A model generated the notes under the pieces. It was given only the letters and a program-made list of their open reading frames with translations, was not told the DNA's origin and did not search any database. Source: Cinnamomum chago (Eukaryota > Streptophyta > Magnoliopsida > Laurales > Lauraceae). From it: DNA of 64,000 bases. The translations under genes and the position numbers were made by a program. Of the stretch, positions 34,198 to 47,300 are shown piece after piece. The stretch's first letter is position 1. The number at the start of each line of letters is the position of its first letter. Location: positions 69,246,001 to 69,310,000 of the forward strand of contig CP142459.1 of assembly GCA_038049695.1 (NCBI GenBank), given 5' to 3'.

Positions 34198-37100
34198 TGT
34201 GGTATCAGAGCATGGTTTTAGAACACATGATCGTCCATTAATTAAGTTTTGATTCATTATTATTATTATGATGCATAAAATTCCTGCGTAAGTTGAAAAA
34301 AAAAAAATTCAGATGATGAAGCAAAATTCCTGCGTATTTTGGCCTGAATGATTTATTGTTACCGGTTTATTGGGCTTCGCAGATGACCCATCTGTAAGTT
34401 AAGTACTGCTTGCTGGCTTGTTGCTAAATTTTGTCTCCTAGGAACATTGTCCCCATTGGATGGGTCTTGGGAAGGAAAGAATTTTTCAGCCTAGGCGAAC
34501 ATATTTCTCACTCTCTGCGGACCACAGAGTTCAGGGCCCATGATGTAGCCTTGAACTTCAACAAGGAGCGAACGGTGTGAAATCCTTCTGGTTGATACGT
34601 GGCCCACCTTAAATTAAAACACTCGAATTTGTGCTATCTCTAATGTTGCTGCCCAAACAGATTCACTGGAATGGGCCCCACAATTAGCTGATCACATTGT
34701 AAAGCATTTGATTTTCTTGCCACTGAATTCGGTTTAGTTTCCATATTCAATATGAGGCTGGTCAACCAGGGTACCTGATTGATCTACAACCTATGAATCT
34801 GTGTACATACGTGTCCATGTGGGTGTGTATTATATTTCACATTACATGGTATACACACTATTGAAATTAAACTTGGAGGGCCAAATCACACTTGAACCCG
34901 TGCTCGGCCCAAGTATATGAAACGTTGGGGTTTGGGTTTTAGTCTGCATACAGTTTGGGTCGAGCTTGGGTTGAGCCCATAAAACATATAATGTTTATGT
35001 TCCTATTAAGATAATTTTGATCACCAAAGTTGTATGCTTATGGTTAGGTCTCACCACAGTGACCCTAACAATTATACACTGAAATTTGGCCCTAATAGTA
35101 CCATCGTGATGTTTACATTATATATTGTTCAAGCGCATGAAACAGTTAATCGTCCACAGGCGGATTATATTCATACGTTTGAATAATAATTAAGGAGTGT
35201 TTGTTCATAATTAAGAGTAACATCACTCATCAGCACCACCTTGAATATGACGACCCTAGATGGTATAATGTGTAGAAATTATGGTGACTACCCACAGGAC
35301 ACCTAAATTTTATGTCGTATATATTCATATCTTATGCATGTGTTGTCTTATTTTAATTAAAGCCTTATTGTTGTTTCTCTATTACAGTTGTTGTACCCAT
35401 TAATATGAATTCGCATGCTACCTCTGTCACTAAGCTCAATGGAACCAACTTTTCAGAATGGAAAGAGCAAGTTGAGTTCACATTGGGGGTACTCGAACTG
35501 GATATGGCTCTTCTTAAAGATAAGCCAGCTTCACTCATTGAAAAAAGTACCCCTGAGGAAAAGGCCCTCTTTAATGCTTGGGAGAGGAATGACTATTGCC
35601 ACCAACATCAAAACATCACTTCCCAAACCTGAGAATGCTAAGGACTATATGAAGGCCATTGAAGATAGGTTTAAGACTGCAGACAAATCCCTTGCTAGGA
35701 AACTAATGGCAGATCTTACAACCATGAAGTTTGATGGCACTCGCTCAATGCATGAGCATGTCATTGAGATGACCAACCTTGCTGCTAAACTCAAGAATTT
35801 GGGATTATTAGTGGATGAGGCTTTTCTCGTCCAATTTATCCTAAATAGTTTACCTCCTCAGTACGGGCCTTTCCAAATTCACTACAACACTATTACGGAC
35901 AAGTGGACAGTGAATGAATTGGCTAATAAACTGGTTCAAGAGGAGGCCAGGCTGAATCAACAAGGTATTAAAGTAGCTCATCTCATTCAAGGAGCTGGAC
36001 ATAAAGCTGGGAAAAATAATAAATCAGGCCAGAAAAGGGCACCACCCAGACCTAATGAGGCTAGTCAAAACCCCAAGAAGAAAAAGAAGGAAGACGTATG
36101 CAGATTTTGCAAGAAACCTGGACATTTTCAGGCAGACTGCATTAAACGTAAAGAATGGTTCGAAAAGAAAGGTAACCCTATGGGTTTCGTAAGTTATTTC
36201 GAATCAAATCTTACTTATGTTTCTTCTGGTACTTGGTGGATTGACACTGGTGCTAATGTTCATGTTTCCAATTCAATGCAGGGATTCCTCACGATCCAAA
36301 CCATAAACCCAAGTGAGAACTTCCTTTTTATGGGGAACAAAGACAAAGCTCCAGTTGAAGCTATTGGCACTTTTCGTCTTGTTTTAGATAGCGGTTATCA
36401 GTTAGACTTATGTCAAACTCTTTATGTTCCGTCTATTTCTCGTAATTTGGTTTCTGTAAGCGCACTTGATAAAGTTGGTTATTCGTTTGAAGTAGGAAAT
36501 GGTAATTTCAGTTTATTTAAAGATTCTAGTCGCATTGGTTCTGGAATATTGATTGACGGGCTATACAAGTTTCATCTTAATAGTCCATTTACTGAAACCC
36601 ATCTTACCCTGCATTCTAAGGAAACAAAACGAAAGTCATCTAAAAATGACTCTTATTTCTTGTGGCATAAAAGACTGGGTCACATATCCAGTGAAAGAAT
36701 CAAACGATTAGTAAAAGATGGTGTCCTTCCGGATCTAGATTTTACTAATATTACAGTATGTGTGGATTGTATTAAAGGCAAAACAACACGACACACAAAG
36801 AAAGGAGCCACAAGAAGTACTCAGCTTCTTGAAATAATTCATACAGACATTTGCGGACCATTTGATGTTCCAACCTTTGGGGGAGAAAAATACTTCATTA
36901 CCTTCATTGATGATTACTCACGTTATTGTTACCTATACTTGTTGCATGACAAATCTCAGTCTGTGAATGCTGTACAAGTGTTCATTACTGAAGTCGAAAG
37001 GCAACTAGATAGAAAAGTGAAAATCATAAGGTCAGATAGAGGTGGTGAGTTTTATGGTAGGTATGATGAAACAGGACAACATCCTGGACCTTTTGCAAAA

Positions 37101-39788
37101 CTCCTCCAAAAACTTGGAATTGTTGCCCAATACACAACGCCTGGTTCTCCATGGCAGAATGGTGTAGCTGAAAGGCGAAATCGTACATACATGGAAATGG
37201 TTAGATCCATGATTAGTCATGCCAACTTACCTATATCCTTGTGGATGGATGCTCTACGCACAACTGTTTATATCTTGAATAGGGTTCCCAGTAAGGCAGT
37301 TCCAAAGACACCTTTTGAACTGTGGAAAGGATGGAAACCTAGTTTAAGACATCTCCAAATTTGGGGTTGCCCAGCTGAGGCTAGAGTCTACAATCCACAT
37401 GAAAAGAAATTGGACCTTAAAACTATCAGTGGTTACTTTATAGGTTACCCAGAAAAGTCCAAAGCATTTAGGTTTTACTGCCCTAACCATAGTACGAGAA
37501 TTGTTGAAACCGGTAATGCTAGATTCTTTGAAAATGGTGAAATCAGTGGGAGTAATAAATATAAAGATGTGATCATTCAGGAAATCAGGGTACCTATCCC
37601 TTTACCCTCTATTCCGAAAGATGTTGGAAATCCTCCCGTTGTTGAACCCTTTAACAATGAGGAAAATCCAATAAATGATCAACAACTCCATAATGAGATT
37701 ATCGCCAATGAACATATGGATGAAGCACCAGAGGAACTAGCATTAAGAAGGTCTCAAAGACAAAAGAGATAAGCTATTTCCGATGATTACATGCTTTACC
37801 AAGTAGAATCTGAAGAAGGGACAATTAAAGATCCGGTTTCTTATTCACAAGCCATTAAGGATGTTAATTCTAGTAAATGGATTGATGCCATGAAGGAAGA
37901 ATTGAAATCTATGGATGAAAATCAAGTATAGGAAGTTGTTCAATTGCCTCCAGGACACAAACCAGTTGGCTGTAAATGGGTCTTCAAGACCAAACGCGAC
38001 TGCAAAGGCAATATTGAACGACATAAAGCCAGACTTGTTGCCAAAGGTTTTAATCAGAAAGAAGGCATTGATTATACTGAGACTTTTTCCCCTGTGTCCA
38101 GGAAGGATTCTCTTAGTATTATCATGGCATTAGTAGCTCATTATGACCTCGAGTTACATCAAATGGATGTGAAAAATGCCTTTCTTAATGGAGACTTGGA
38201 AGAAGAAGTCTACATGCGTCAACCTGAAGGCTTCATAATTGAAGGTCAGGAAGACATGGTCTGCAAACTTAAGAAATCAATATATGGACTGAAGCAAGCT
38301 TCGAGGCAATGGTACCTAAAGTTTCATGAAATCATTACTGCCTTCGATTTCAAAGAAAACATAGTTGACCCTTGCATATACCTCAAGATCAGTGGGAGCA
38401 AGTTCATATTTTTGGTTCTGTATGTTGATGACATATTACTGGCTAGTAGCGACCTTTGTTTGTTACATAAAAAAAAGGATTATCTCTTTAAGAACTTTGA
38501 AATGAAAGATATGGGTGAGGCTTCCTATGTGATAGGAATAGAAATATTCCGTGATAGGTCACTTGGTATTTTGGGATTGTCTCAACAAGCATATATTGAC
38601 AAAGTTCTAGAGAGATTTGGCATGATGACATGTTCCTCTAGTCCTGTTCCACTGCATAAAGGAGACAAGCTTGATCTTACGCAGTGTCCATAGAACGAAT
38701 TGGAACGTAAAGAAATGGAAAAAAATCCTTATGCTTCTCTTGTAGGAAGTTTGATGTATGCACAGGTCTGTACAAGACCTGACATCAGTCATGCTGTTGG
38801 CATGCTGGGTAGATTTCAAAGTAACCCAGGAATCGCTCATTGGAAAGCTGCAAAGAAAGTACTGCGATACCTCAAGGGAACAAGGAAGTATATGCTCACA
38901 TATAGAAAATCAAGTCACCTACAGGTGATTGGTTATTCCGATTCAGATTTTGCTGGATGTCCTGACACCAGACTCTGCACTCTTGGCTATGTGTATCTCT
39001 TATGTGGAGGAGCAATATCATGGAAAAGCCAGAAATCAGAGTTGCTTTACACATCCACCATGATGGCTGAATATGTGGCATGTTATGAGGCTGCAATTCA
39101 AGGAACGGTTGCGTAATTTTATCACTCAGTTTGGAGCCTTGAGTTTCATCTCTAAGCCATTAACTATTTACTGTGATAATGATGCTGCAACCTTCTTCTC
39201 TAAGCATGACAGGATATTTAAGGGATCCAAACACATGGACCTTAAATATCTATCACTGAAGCAAGATGTTAGATTACAAAAATTTGTCATTGAGTCTATA
39301 CGTACAGATTTTATGGTCGCAGACATATTCACGAAAGGACTACCTCCAAAGACCTTTCAAGGACATACTGAAAGCATGGGTCTTCAAGATAGTTCTTAAT
39401 TATCATTTTCTGCCATTATATTTCTGTACTTGTATATGACATTTATTGAGCTCTTAATGCAATTATACATCTACTATTTCTGTTTTTCCATTGTGTACAT
39501 AATTATGTTTGGATAAATGATAAACAGAAACAGTCTTTAAACAAAGACATTATGGGACCATTATGTAAATCTCATCTTATGGTCTAGTTATGACGGTTGT
39601 AAATGACGTAGTACATGGAAGTAAACATGTTGCAAAATAATATGTGCACGCCATGACTCTCATTAACAACCGAATTAGCCAAGACACTTATGCTAACCGA
39701 CTAAAGGAGTGTTTAGCATATAATGCGCGCCTTATGATTCCTAAAAATGAAAACATTAATGGATCTTCCTATTGACCAAGTGGGAGAC

Positions 39789-40264
39789 TGTAAGGAAATT
39801 AATTTAGGCCCATTACTTGGACCACAAGTCCTTTCCTTTCTAGAAGTATGGTCATAATAGGAATTCTGTTTTCATAGGATACATATGCTATAATTTCTCA
39901 AAAGGTTTCCTAATGAGATAGTTTCCTTAATATTCTCTACCTAGATGGACGGTTGAGATTAAATCTAAAGTAAACCTAATTGGAAATTTGGTCATCTCTC
40001 CACCTATAAATAAAGCCTTTGGTCCATCACAAAGGCTACACACAAAATCAACACATTAAGGTTTATAGGCAAGGAGAGGGAAACCGAAACCATTCACCTA
40101 GCCTCTTCTTCGACGGATCTCAACAATAGCGTCAGACAGCAGGATCGGAAAACTCTCTGCATCAGGATGTCTAGAGGTACTCTTCAACTTATTTAAGATT
40201 GAATCATATATGTGATTATCATGTTGTTCACGATCTTAGGGTTCATGTTAATAATGATATAACA
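39789..40264 (+). repeat. 3' LTR of the decayed copia element
   Basis: Equal in length to the 5' LTR, with about 11 substitutions between them and no indel noticed. Confidence 0.95.
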
Positions 40265-40269
40265 TCTAG

Positions 40270-42600
40270 CTCTTAATTGAAGTGTCCCTGGGGAGAACAT
40301 GGTCCAGACTCCAGAACTAGAGGTCTGGAAAAAGTGCGACTCTTTTATATGAAGATCTCTTTATCCACGATGAACCTGAAATCATGGTGAGTCTAGTACT
40401 TCAGTGGGCTTTTTGCAACTTGAGTTGCTCGGTACTTCTCATTTGTAAAAGTCCATTTATAGTATTTGGAGCGAGAGTTTCTAGACAAGGAGCCTCTTCA
40501 TTGAACATGGCCATTTCTCCCAAGTCCTAACAGGAAACCACATGGGTAAGCCATAATGCCCTGAAAAATCAGCACAAGATCTCGATTCTCCCTCCCTCCC
40601 TCCCTCCCCTTACTTGGAAGTTGGAACACAGACTTCCACTCATATACCCATGTCCTAACCAGCTGATCTATGGCTTGGGACATAACCGCCAACATGGAGG
40701 GTCACAAGTATGAACCTAACTGTAAGTTGGAACCTGATCTACTATAAATCAGGTTGAAAAAAATGTCAATAGTAACCTTAAAAGGTATCAGTTTGGGACC
40801 AAGCCAAGTTGGTGGGTTGGGGTCCAATCAGTTGAGCCAGGTTGGTTCAGATTAGTGGGTTGAGCAGTAAGTCTGCACCTAACTGATATGGGGGCTTGGA
40901 AAAGTCAACTAGAACCCTTAATTACCAGGTTGGACTCCTGCTCAATCAGCAAATGAGGTCATGAAATGCCATCTCCAGAGTGATAAAGTACCAGGCTATA
41001 ATCTTCCTGTCTGGGTCATATTTGGAATTTAGTGAACTACTGCAGGGCCACTCCAGAATGATAAGGAACAAGATTGGCTTCATATCCTCGAACTTAAGCT
41101 TGAGGATTTTGTGCAAAACTTGGCTTCTCATATAGTTTCTTGTATTGAAACAAAAGATAAAGGTTGCACATATGGAGTTAGGATCGTCAGAGGCTTTTAC
41201 TTATATAAATCCTGAGTTGAAAGAGTTGGAACTCTATGCAAGGCCCACCAACTGAAAATCCAAGCAACTCAAAATAAACTCTCACTCTTACATTCTAACA
41301 GCTCATATTTTGAATAAAGTAGTTATGAGGCTGCTGTCAAATTGAACAGAAAAAAATGTTAAACAATGAAAGCAGCAAAATTATTATTATGGTGAAGAGA
41401 TGATCTAAGTGGCCTAATCGTGCGCACGATAACAAATCAGAAAAACAGCTGATTCAAACTCGACAGCAACAAATGAAGACAGTGATTCGTACCTGCAACA
41501 ACAAAAGCAAGCTACATAGCAACTGAACCTTGAACAAAGATGGAGACTCGTAAGTCTCACCAAGGAGTGTTTCTTCTTCCCCGAACCTTTTTACCCCATA
41601 TCTATCATCTCCCAGGCTCTAAAGTCTAAACTCTATTAATGAATGGAACACTTGTGGTCTGTCTACGCCCAACCAGGGATTGCCCCCTCTACGATGGCTC
41701 CCACCACCTTCTGGTTGGTTCAAGCAAGCTGAACTTTGGTGGATTATTCATACAGCCGCGGCCATGTTTGTCATAATAACCATTTTTCAAATAAGTAAAT
41801 GAGTACATCCAACATTTTTAGATATGTCTGGATTTTTTTAATATTTTTTTCACACTTCTCTGAAAGTGTGTGAAGATTTAAGGTACGAAACTAATGTCTT
41901 AAGCTTATCATAAGTTGGAGGTCACAGGCAGAAAATTATATCTATATGTTTTTCACAAGTTATTTAAAAATCTATGTATACTTGAGATAATAAACTTATA
42001 AGCCTAGTGTTTATTGGCTTAACAAACAACTTGGATGGTTTGCATAACAAATATGTGGTAACAAAAACAAAAGTGGTTGACTGGATTTGATTCAGTGACT
42101 ACTTGCATAACTAAGTTGCATCCAAATATTCTCTAGTTTAAATCAGTGGCAATTGACTCAACCACGAGCCGATTCTCAAGGTTTTTTTTTTTTTTTTTTT
42201 TTTTTTAACACAAAACTAAGATAGAACTCTTTATTACTGAATTTTTTGACAAGATTTTAATATGTTGGGATTCTTTTTTGGACATAATGTGATGGCATTG
42301 TTCATCAGCAGTGCTAGGTGGACATACAAGGGAACCGATTCCTGGACCGGCCCCCCCCTGTATGTCCAAGAAGACTTTTTCTTGTTCCTTGGCATTTAAA
42401 ATGCCATGGTTGTTTCACAATAATTCAAAATCCTAGCGCCTAAAAGGTTTCAAATGACGGTTTGGAATTGCTGAAATTCCAATCCTTTTTATTTTTGTTA
42501 GAATTTCAAATGCTCCACCAAGAGAAAGATTTTGAAATTCCACATTCGGGGGCAACTTTTGGAAATTTTGAAATTCTCCATGAGAGCTGCTGAATGTACA
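40270..42600. other. Intergenic, mostly unrecognised
   Basis: AT-rich, with a (CCCT)n stretch near 40588-40610, T-runs near 42181-42206, and a short hairpin at 42320-42367 (GGACATACAAGGG pairing with CCCTGTATGTCC). No gene was recognised. Confidence 0.5.
40610..40665 (-). repeat. Possible tRNA-derived SINE head
   Basis: Minus-strand TAGATCAGCTGGTTAGGACA resembles a pol III A box and GTGTTCCAACTTCC a weak B box at tRNA-like spacing. The A-box word CAGCTGGTTAGG is shared with the unit at 53441-53515. No tail or target duplication is seen. Confidence 0.35.
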
Positions 42601-42617
42601 CACGGTTTTTTTTTTTT

Positions 42618-43421
42618 GGAGCTGCTATTGGCACACAAATTTTCTCCCTTCCTACACACACATTTTAAAAAAAAAATTTGTAAAATTACTTTTTTGCACA
42701 CCCTCTCCTTTTCTCTCTCCTCACCTCCCCCATCACCTCCGGCCATAGCAGATCCACCGCCATCCCCTCTCCTCCCCTCCCTCCCTCGCTCCGCACTGTT
42801 TTCTCTCCCTCCCTCCCTCCCTCCCTCCCCATTGTCTTCCTCCCTCCCCACTATTTCTCTCTCTCCTCCTTCCTTTCTCTCCCCCCCTCCCCCTTCATCG
42901 ACATGCGACAGCCGACCCCTCTCCTCCCCTTCTCCCTCTCACCCCACTATTTTCTCTCCTTGTCCCTCCCTCTCTTCCTCCCTCCTCCCCATTGTTTTCT
43001 CTCCCTCTCTTCCTCCCTCCTCACTATTTTCTCTCTCTCCTTCCTTTCTCTCCCCCTACCTTCCCCTTCACCTCCAAATTCGGCCTGGACCAGCGAGCAC
43101 TGACCGATCCCTCTCCTCCCTTTCTCTCCCCCTCCCCCACTATTTTCTCTCTCTCTTCTCCCACTCTCTCCCTCCCCCACTATTTTCTCTCCCCCTTCTC
43201 TTCTCCCCATTTCTCCCTCTCCCTTCCTTTCCCTGGCTGGTGGCAGATCTGGCAGCTTAGCGATCATTGCGACCGCCCGATTGTCCGATCTGCCGCCGGT
43301 TGGAGGTGAAAGGGGAGGTGGGTAGAGAGAAAGGGAGAGGGTGGGCAAAAAGGTAATTTCACGATGTTTTTTTTAAAATGTGTGTGGGAAGGGATAAAAC
43401 TTGTATGCCAATAGTAGTTCC
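42618..43421. mobile_element. Long-TIR non-autonomous element filled with pyrimidine-rich minisatellite
   Basis: The left end (from GGAGCTGCTATTGGCACAC) and the inverted right end (GGAACTACTATTGGCATAC) match for about 50 bp, through TTCCNACACACATTTTAAAA. Between them lies a C/T-rich minisatellite repeating a CCCCACTATTTTCTCTC core at least six times in irregular units. The flanks are T-rich, so the target duplication is ambiguous. A second TAGCAGCTCC at 43845-43854 is a perfect inverse of the first ten bases at 42618, so a longer composite 42618-43854 is also possible. No transposase. Mutator-like by TIR length (inference). Confidence 0.65.
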
Positions 43422-43854
43422 CTTTTCTTTCCACGAGGTCTTATTTTTTAATGACTAATATACTCATGTGGTGAATTACCTAAAATGACATCTATCAAAG
43501 TATCTACCAACTTCTTTCTACACTCTCCCACCCTCACTGCCCCCTTCGATAGAGAGAGGGATAATAGGAGAGGGAGAGGGAGAGAGACAAGAGTGGGATA
43601 GCGGGCAGAGAGAGGCAAGGAGGCGAGAGGGGGGGGGGGAGGCTCCGATAGAGAGAGGGATAAGGAGAGAAGGAGAGGGAGAGAGACAAGAGTGGAATAG
43701 CGGGCCGAGATAGGCAAGGAGGGGGGGTTAGACAGAAGTTGAGAGAACAGAGATTAGGGTAATTTAGGAAGTAATTTTTTTACTCTTGTAATTTAAGTGG
43801 TGGGTGTAGAGAGAAGCAATGCGTGTAAAAATTGCGTGTGCATTTAGCAGCTCC
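43422..43854. repeat. Purine-rich repeat next to the TIR element
   Basis: Contains two copies of a GATAGAGAGAGGGATAA...GAGAGACAAGAGTGG block (43549-43600 and 43648-43700), each followed by AATAGCGGGC-type or GGATAGCGGGC sequence. It ends at the inverted TAGCAGCTCC. It resembles the complement of the neighbouring pyrimidine tract. Confidence 0.6.
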
Positions 43855-44322
43855 CATCCCCCTACATTGAATTCTTAAAATTCGAGTAAGGAAACAACTC
43901 TTTACGATTTTTTTTTTTTTTTTGGGGTAAAATTATGAAAGAATTATTATTTTTATTATTTTTCAATCCTGAGTCCTGACCCTTGATGGTAGTTGATGGT
44001 AGGATAGGATAAGTCTAGGTATTACATCCCTTATAAAATGGGACTTTCACTTGACCTAGGCCAGGCCACCATATGTAAAATAAGGAATTACCATGCCGGA
44101 GCCCGGCCCTTTCGACATAGGAGTGAGGGTTGGTAGTGTCAAAAGAGTGAATGAGTGGGTGTGTGGGTTGTACACTACCAAAACAAAGTAAAAGAAAAAA
44201 AATTCAAAATCAAAACCCCTCCTTCACATCAAAGGCGAAACCCTCTCTCCCTCTCTCTCTACCGCAGCAGAAGCACTATCAACACCGGATCTCTCTCATC
44301 TTCTCTTCTAATTCGAATCGTC
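43855..44322 (+). other. Upstream region and 5' UTR of CDC27
   Basis: The CDC27 promoter and leader should lie here. A CT-rich leader (44240-44262, CCCTCTCTCCCTCTCTCTCT) precedes the ATG at 44323. No clear TATA box was seen, as in many housekeeping promoters with pyrimidine-rich starts. Confidence 0.45.
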
Positions 44323-47300
44323 ATGGAAACCCTACTAATCGATTGCGTTCAAAGCAGCCTCCGTCTCTTCATGCACCGCAACGCCATCTTCCTCTGCGAA
44401 CGCCTCTGCGCCGAGTTCCCTTCCGAGGCAAGTGCATTTCCCCATCTCGATTGTTATCATCTTCTTCTTATCTTTTCGAATGATGGTGTTGTTCTGTTGA
44501 TGCCATTTCGTTCCTTCATTTGATTTTTTTTTTTTTTTCCTTCATAGATCGCTTTATTTGATCTCGCTTTGCAGCTCTTCTGCTGATGATTTCGTCTGAA
44601 ACACCAACACCCCACAATCTCTTTTTTCATTTTTACTCTTTGGGTGCTTTTGTTTGTCTTCTCTGTGAATTTGGGGTCTCCTTCTTTTTGGGTCTTTCGT
44701 TTTTGTTGTGAAAGCAAACTCCTCATTTGTATTGTTATGAATGATAGTCCCAAACTTTTATCACTGTGGATTGAATGTTAGGGGGTGGGGTGGAGGTTAT
44801 GAGGTTTGTTTTTGCCTGCTGTTAGGTAAATGAGGTTGATTTACGCTTGGAGCATTCATCCCAAACTGAATTTGATCGGGTTTAATTTGCATGAGTATTA
44901 TCGGTCGGGCTTGGTTGCCTACTTTGTATTGAATTTGTAATAAAGTGGGTTGCGAACAAAGGAATATTAATGGGGTGAGGAGTGAAGGATATAAGGTGTG
45001 GATTACAATGCATAGCCACAGTGTCTTGAGGGGAAATGGATTCTATATTATTTTTCAATTTGTGTTAATCCCACTTGGCTCTTGGGCTCCAGTGGTTGCT
45101 ATCTTTTGTGGCTAATAGATTTAATCTGGTACGATAATCGTCTTCAATTAAAACATTGAAGAATGAAGACCAACAATTTGTTGAGAATGAATGATAGCTC
45201 TTTGTTCTCCTGCTATTTTTGGCTAAAAGTCTCAACTAGCAACCCACCAAAATAGCAAATAAATTTATATTGTACACATGAATTATTTATTGTAAAAATG
45301 TAAGTGAGTTTGTAGTTGTCAGAAAAGTGAAGTAGTTTTGCACCAAATGAATGAGACCGAGTTACAACTTACAAGGTCTCTGACCAAGTTTTTTATTTTC
45401 CTCATCTATCTGATTATTGTTGCAAATGTACTCTTATGGGCCTTATCTTTGGTAAAGTATCATTTACATTTTTTTCTTCTTTGAACTATTTTATGTGCTC
45501 ATTCTGTGTATGTTTTGTACCTATGCATCTGCAATCTGTATTATTCTCTCCTTTGTTATATGCTGTCTGTTTCAATAGTTTCATTTAAATGCAGCTTAAT
45601 TTGCAACTGCTGGCTAGTTGTTACTTGCGCAATAATCAGGCTTACTGTGCGTACCACATCTTGAAAGGTATTTATGTATAATTTGTTTATTCTTTCTATT
45701 CCTGTACTTTCTGTCATCACATTTGGTTTCTAATCATGTTGAATAGTTAATGTAATTGATGCTCACGTGTGACATCTTATTCTTATTTGGTGTTCAAATA
45801 TGAAGGAATGCAAATGGCTCAATCCCGCTACTTGTTTGCAATGTCATGCTTTCAGATGCATCTTCTTCGTGAAGCTGAGACTGCACTTTGTCCTGCCCAT
45901 GAGCCTAATGCTGAGGTATCAAATCATGGTGTGCATGAATTCAATTATAATTTCACAAGAAAAATATACCGACTGATCTAGTTTTAGGGCCAAAACCTTC
46001 TTTTCCCTCCCACTTTTCCTTAATGGATGCTGAGTGATGTGTAATGACAGAGGAGAGATCTTATAATTTTTGGGCATTGGATATGTTCAGTGTTGATGTT
46101 CAACATGCATTATCTTCACATTCTTTTGGTTTGATGCTAGCATGCTTTTAATAGATAGTAGTCATGTTTAAATTTGTTTCTTGTCTCTTTGTATGTAGGT
46201 CCCAAATGGTGCAGCGGGCCATTACCTTCTTGGGCTTATTTATAGGTTGGTTGTGTGTTCACATTTCATCACATTTTGTCAAGCATATCTTATCCTTTTG
46301 ATTGGCATCAATGTGTTTGCAATACAAGGGAAGCTCTTTATAAAATCTTTGTCTTCTCTTCTAATTTTCTCTCATTTAAAACATACCATTGTTTTGACTG
46401 AATTGTGACGCTTGTTGAAAATATTCTCTAAAATGTGCCATCAAGGATAGTCCTATATTTGGTGGAGGTAGGATCAGTAGTAGCCTTTATAATGCATCCA
46501 TTTTTCATCTATAACAGCATCAACAAAGTGACAGATTCACTAGGATATGATCATATGAAGAACATCATTGCCATATATTAACAAATCATAAATGGTCGTG
46601 TCATGTGTGAATAGTTGAATATGTTTAAACTATGAACATTACTTAGAAAAATATGCAAGTTGCATTTTTTTTGTTTTCTTTAAAAAAATCGAAATCCTCA
46701 ATCTTACATGGTGGTTAGGATGTCTCTTGAAGTTAAAAAGGTGTTTATTAAGAAAAAAGCTGAAAAAGAGGAATGCAGGACAAAACCCTTGCGTACAATT
46801 GAACACTCTAGTTGCATGCCATTGCTGATTTATCTCTAAAATATTTCCAAGATTGCATAAATTCTTAAGAGGTTTCGTTGAACACTAGATAACCTTTTAT
46901 GAGTTTTTTACGAGTTAGAAATGGCAAAAAAAAAAAGAAAAAGAAAAATGGAAAAAGAAAAAAAGAATTAAAAAAGAAAGAGTAAAAGAGTACTAATATT
47001 AATCTCTCTGGTGTGGCTATTCCTACTAAGATGAATCGCTTCAATCATCAGATTCGATAAAACAAGTATTGAATTGTAAGATTCACACCTGAATCCTAAG
47101 ATTCACTTGTAAATGAGATTTGGTGCATAGATATGAATCGTTTATCCAAAAATTTGATATGAATTGTAGGACTCGGGATTTGATTCCTAGGATTCTGACA
47201 AAAATGGTCCCAAATGTCATATTTCATGTGTATAAGCTTAAATTTCAGGAATGACTAAGTTGTCTATAAACATGGAATGACCTCGCCAATGGGCCCACCC

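Larger units (their letters stand above)
33722..40264 (+). mobile_element. Complete but decayed Ty1/copia LTR retrotransposon
   Basis: Two 476-bp LTRs, a primer-binding site TGGTATCAGAGC near 34200, a polypurine tract AAGTGGGAGAC before the 3' LTR, and a 5-bp target duplication TCTAG at 33717-33721 and 40265-40269. The coding region is about 35405-39399 after a leader of about 1.2 kb. Parts: gag; zinc knuckle [14 protein letters not shown] near 36100; protease [14 protein letters not shown] near 36235; GAG-pre-integrase [10 protein letters not shown] near 36660; integrase core [12 protein letters not shown] near 36905; reverse transcriptase YTETFSPVSR and YVDDILLAS; RNase H. It is broken in about five places. 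About 11 differences in 476 bp between LTRs (2.3%) make it roughly six times older than the gag-only element: near 0.9 My at 1.3e-8 per site per year, more at slower rates. Confidence 0.96.

Noticed and set aside
42532-43260. Long + strand reading frame rich in proline, serine and leucine (and antisense frames)
   Set aside because: It is the translation of the pyrimidine-rich minisatellite inside a TIR element. Low complexity opens all frames, and no domain is present.
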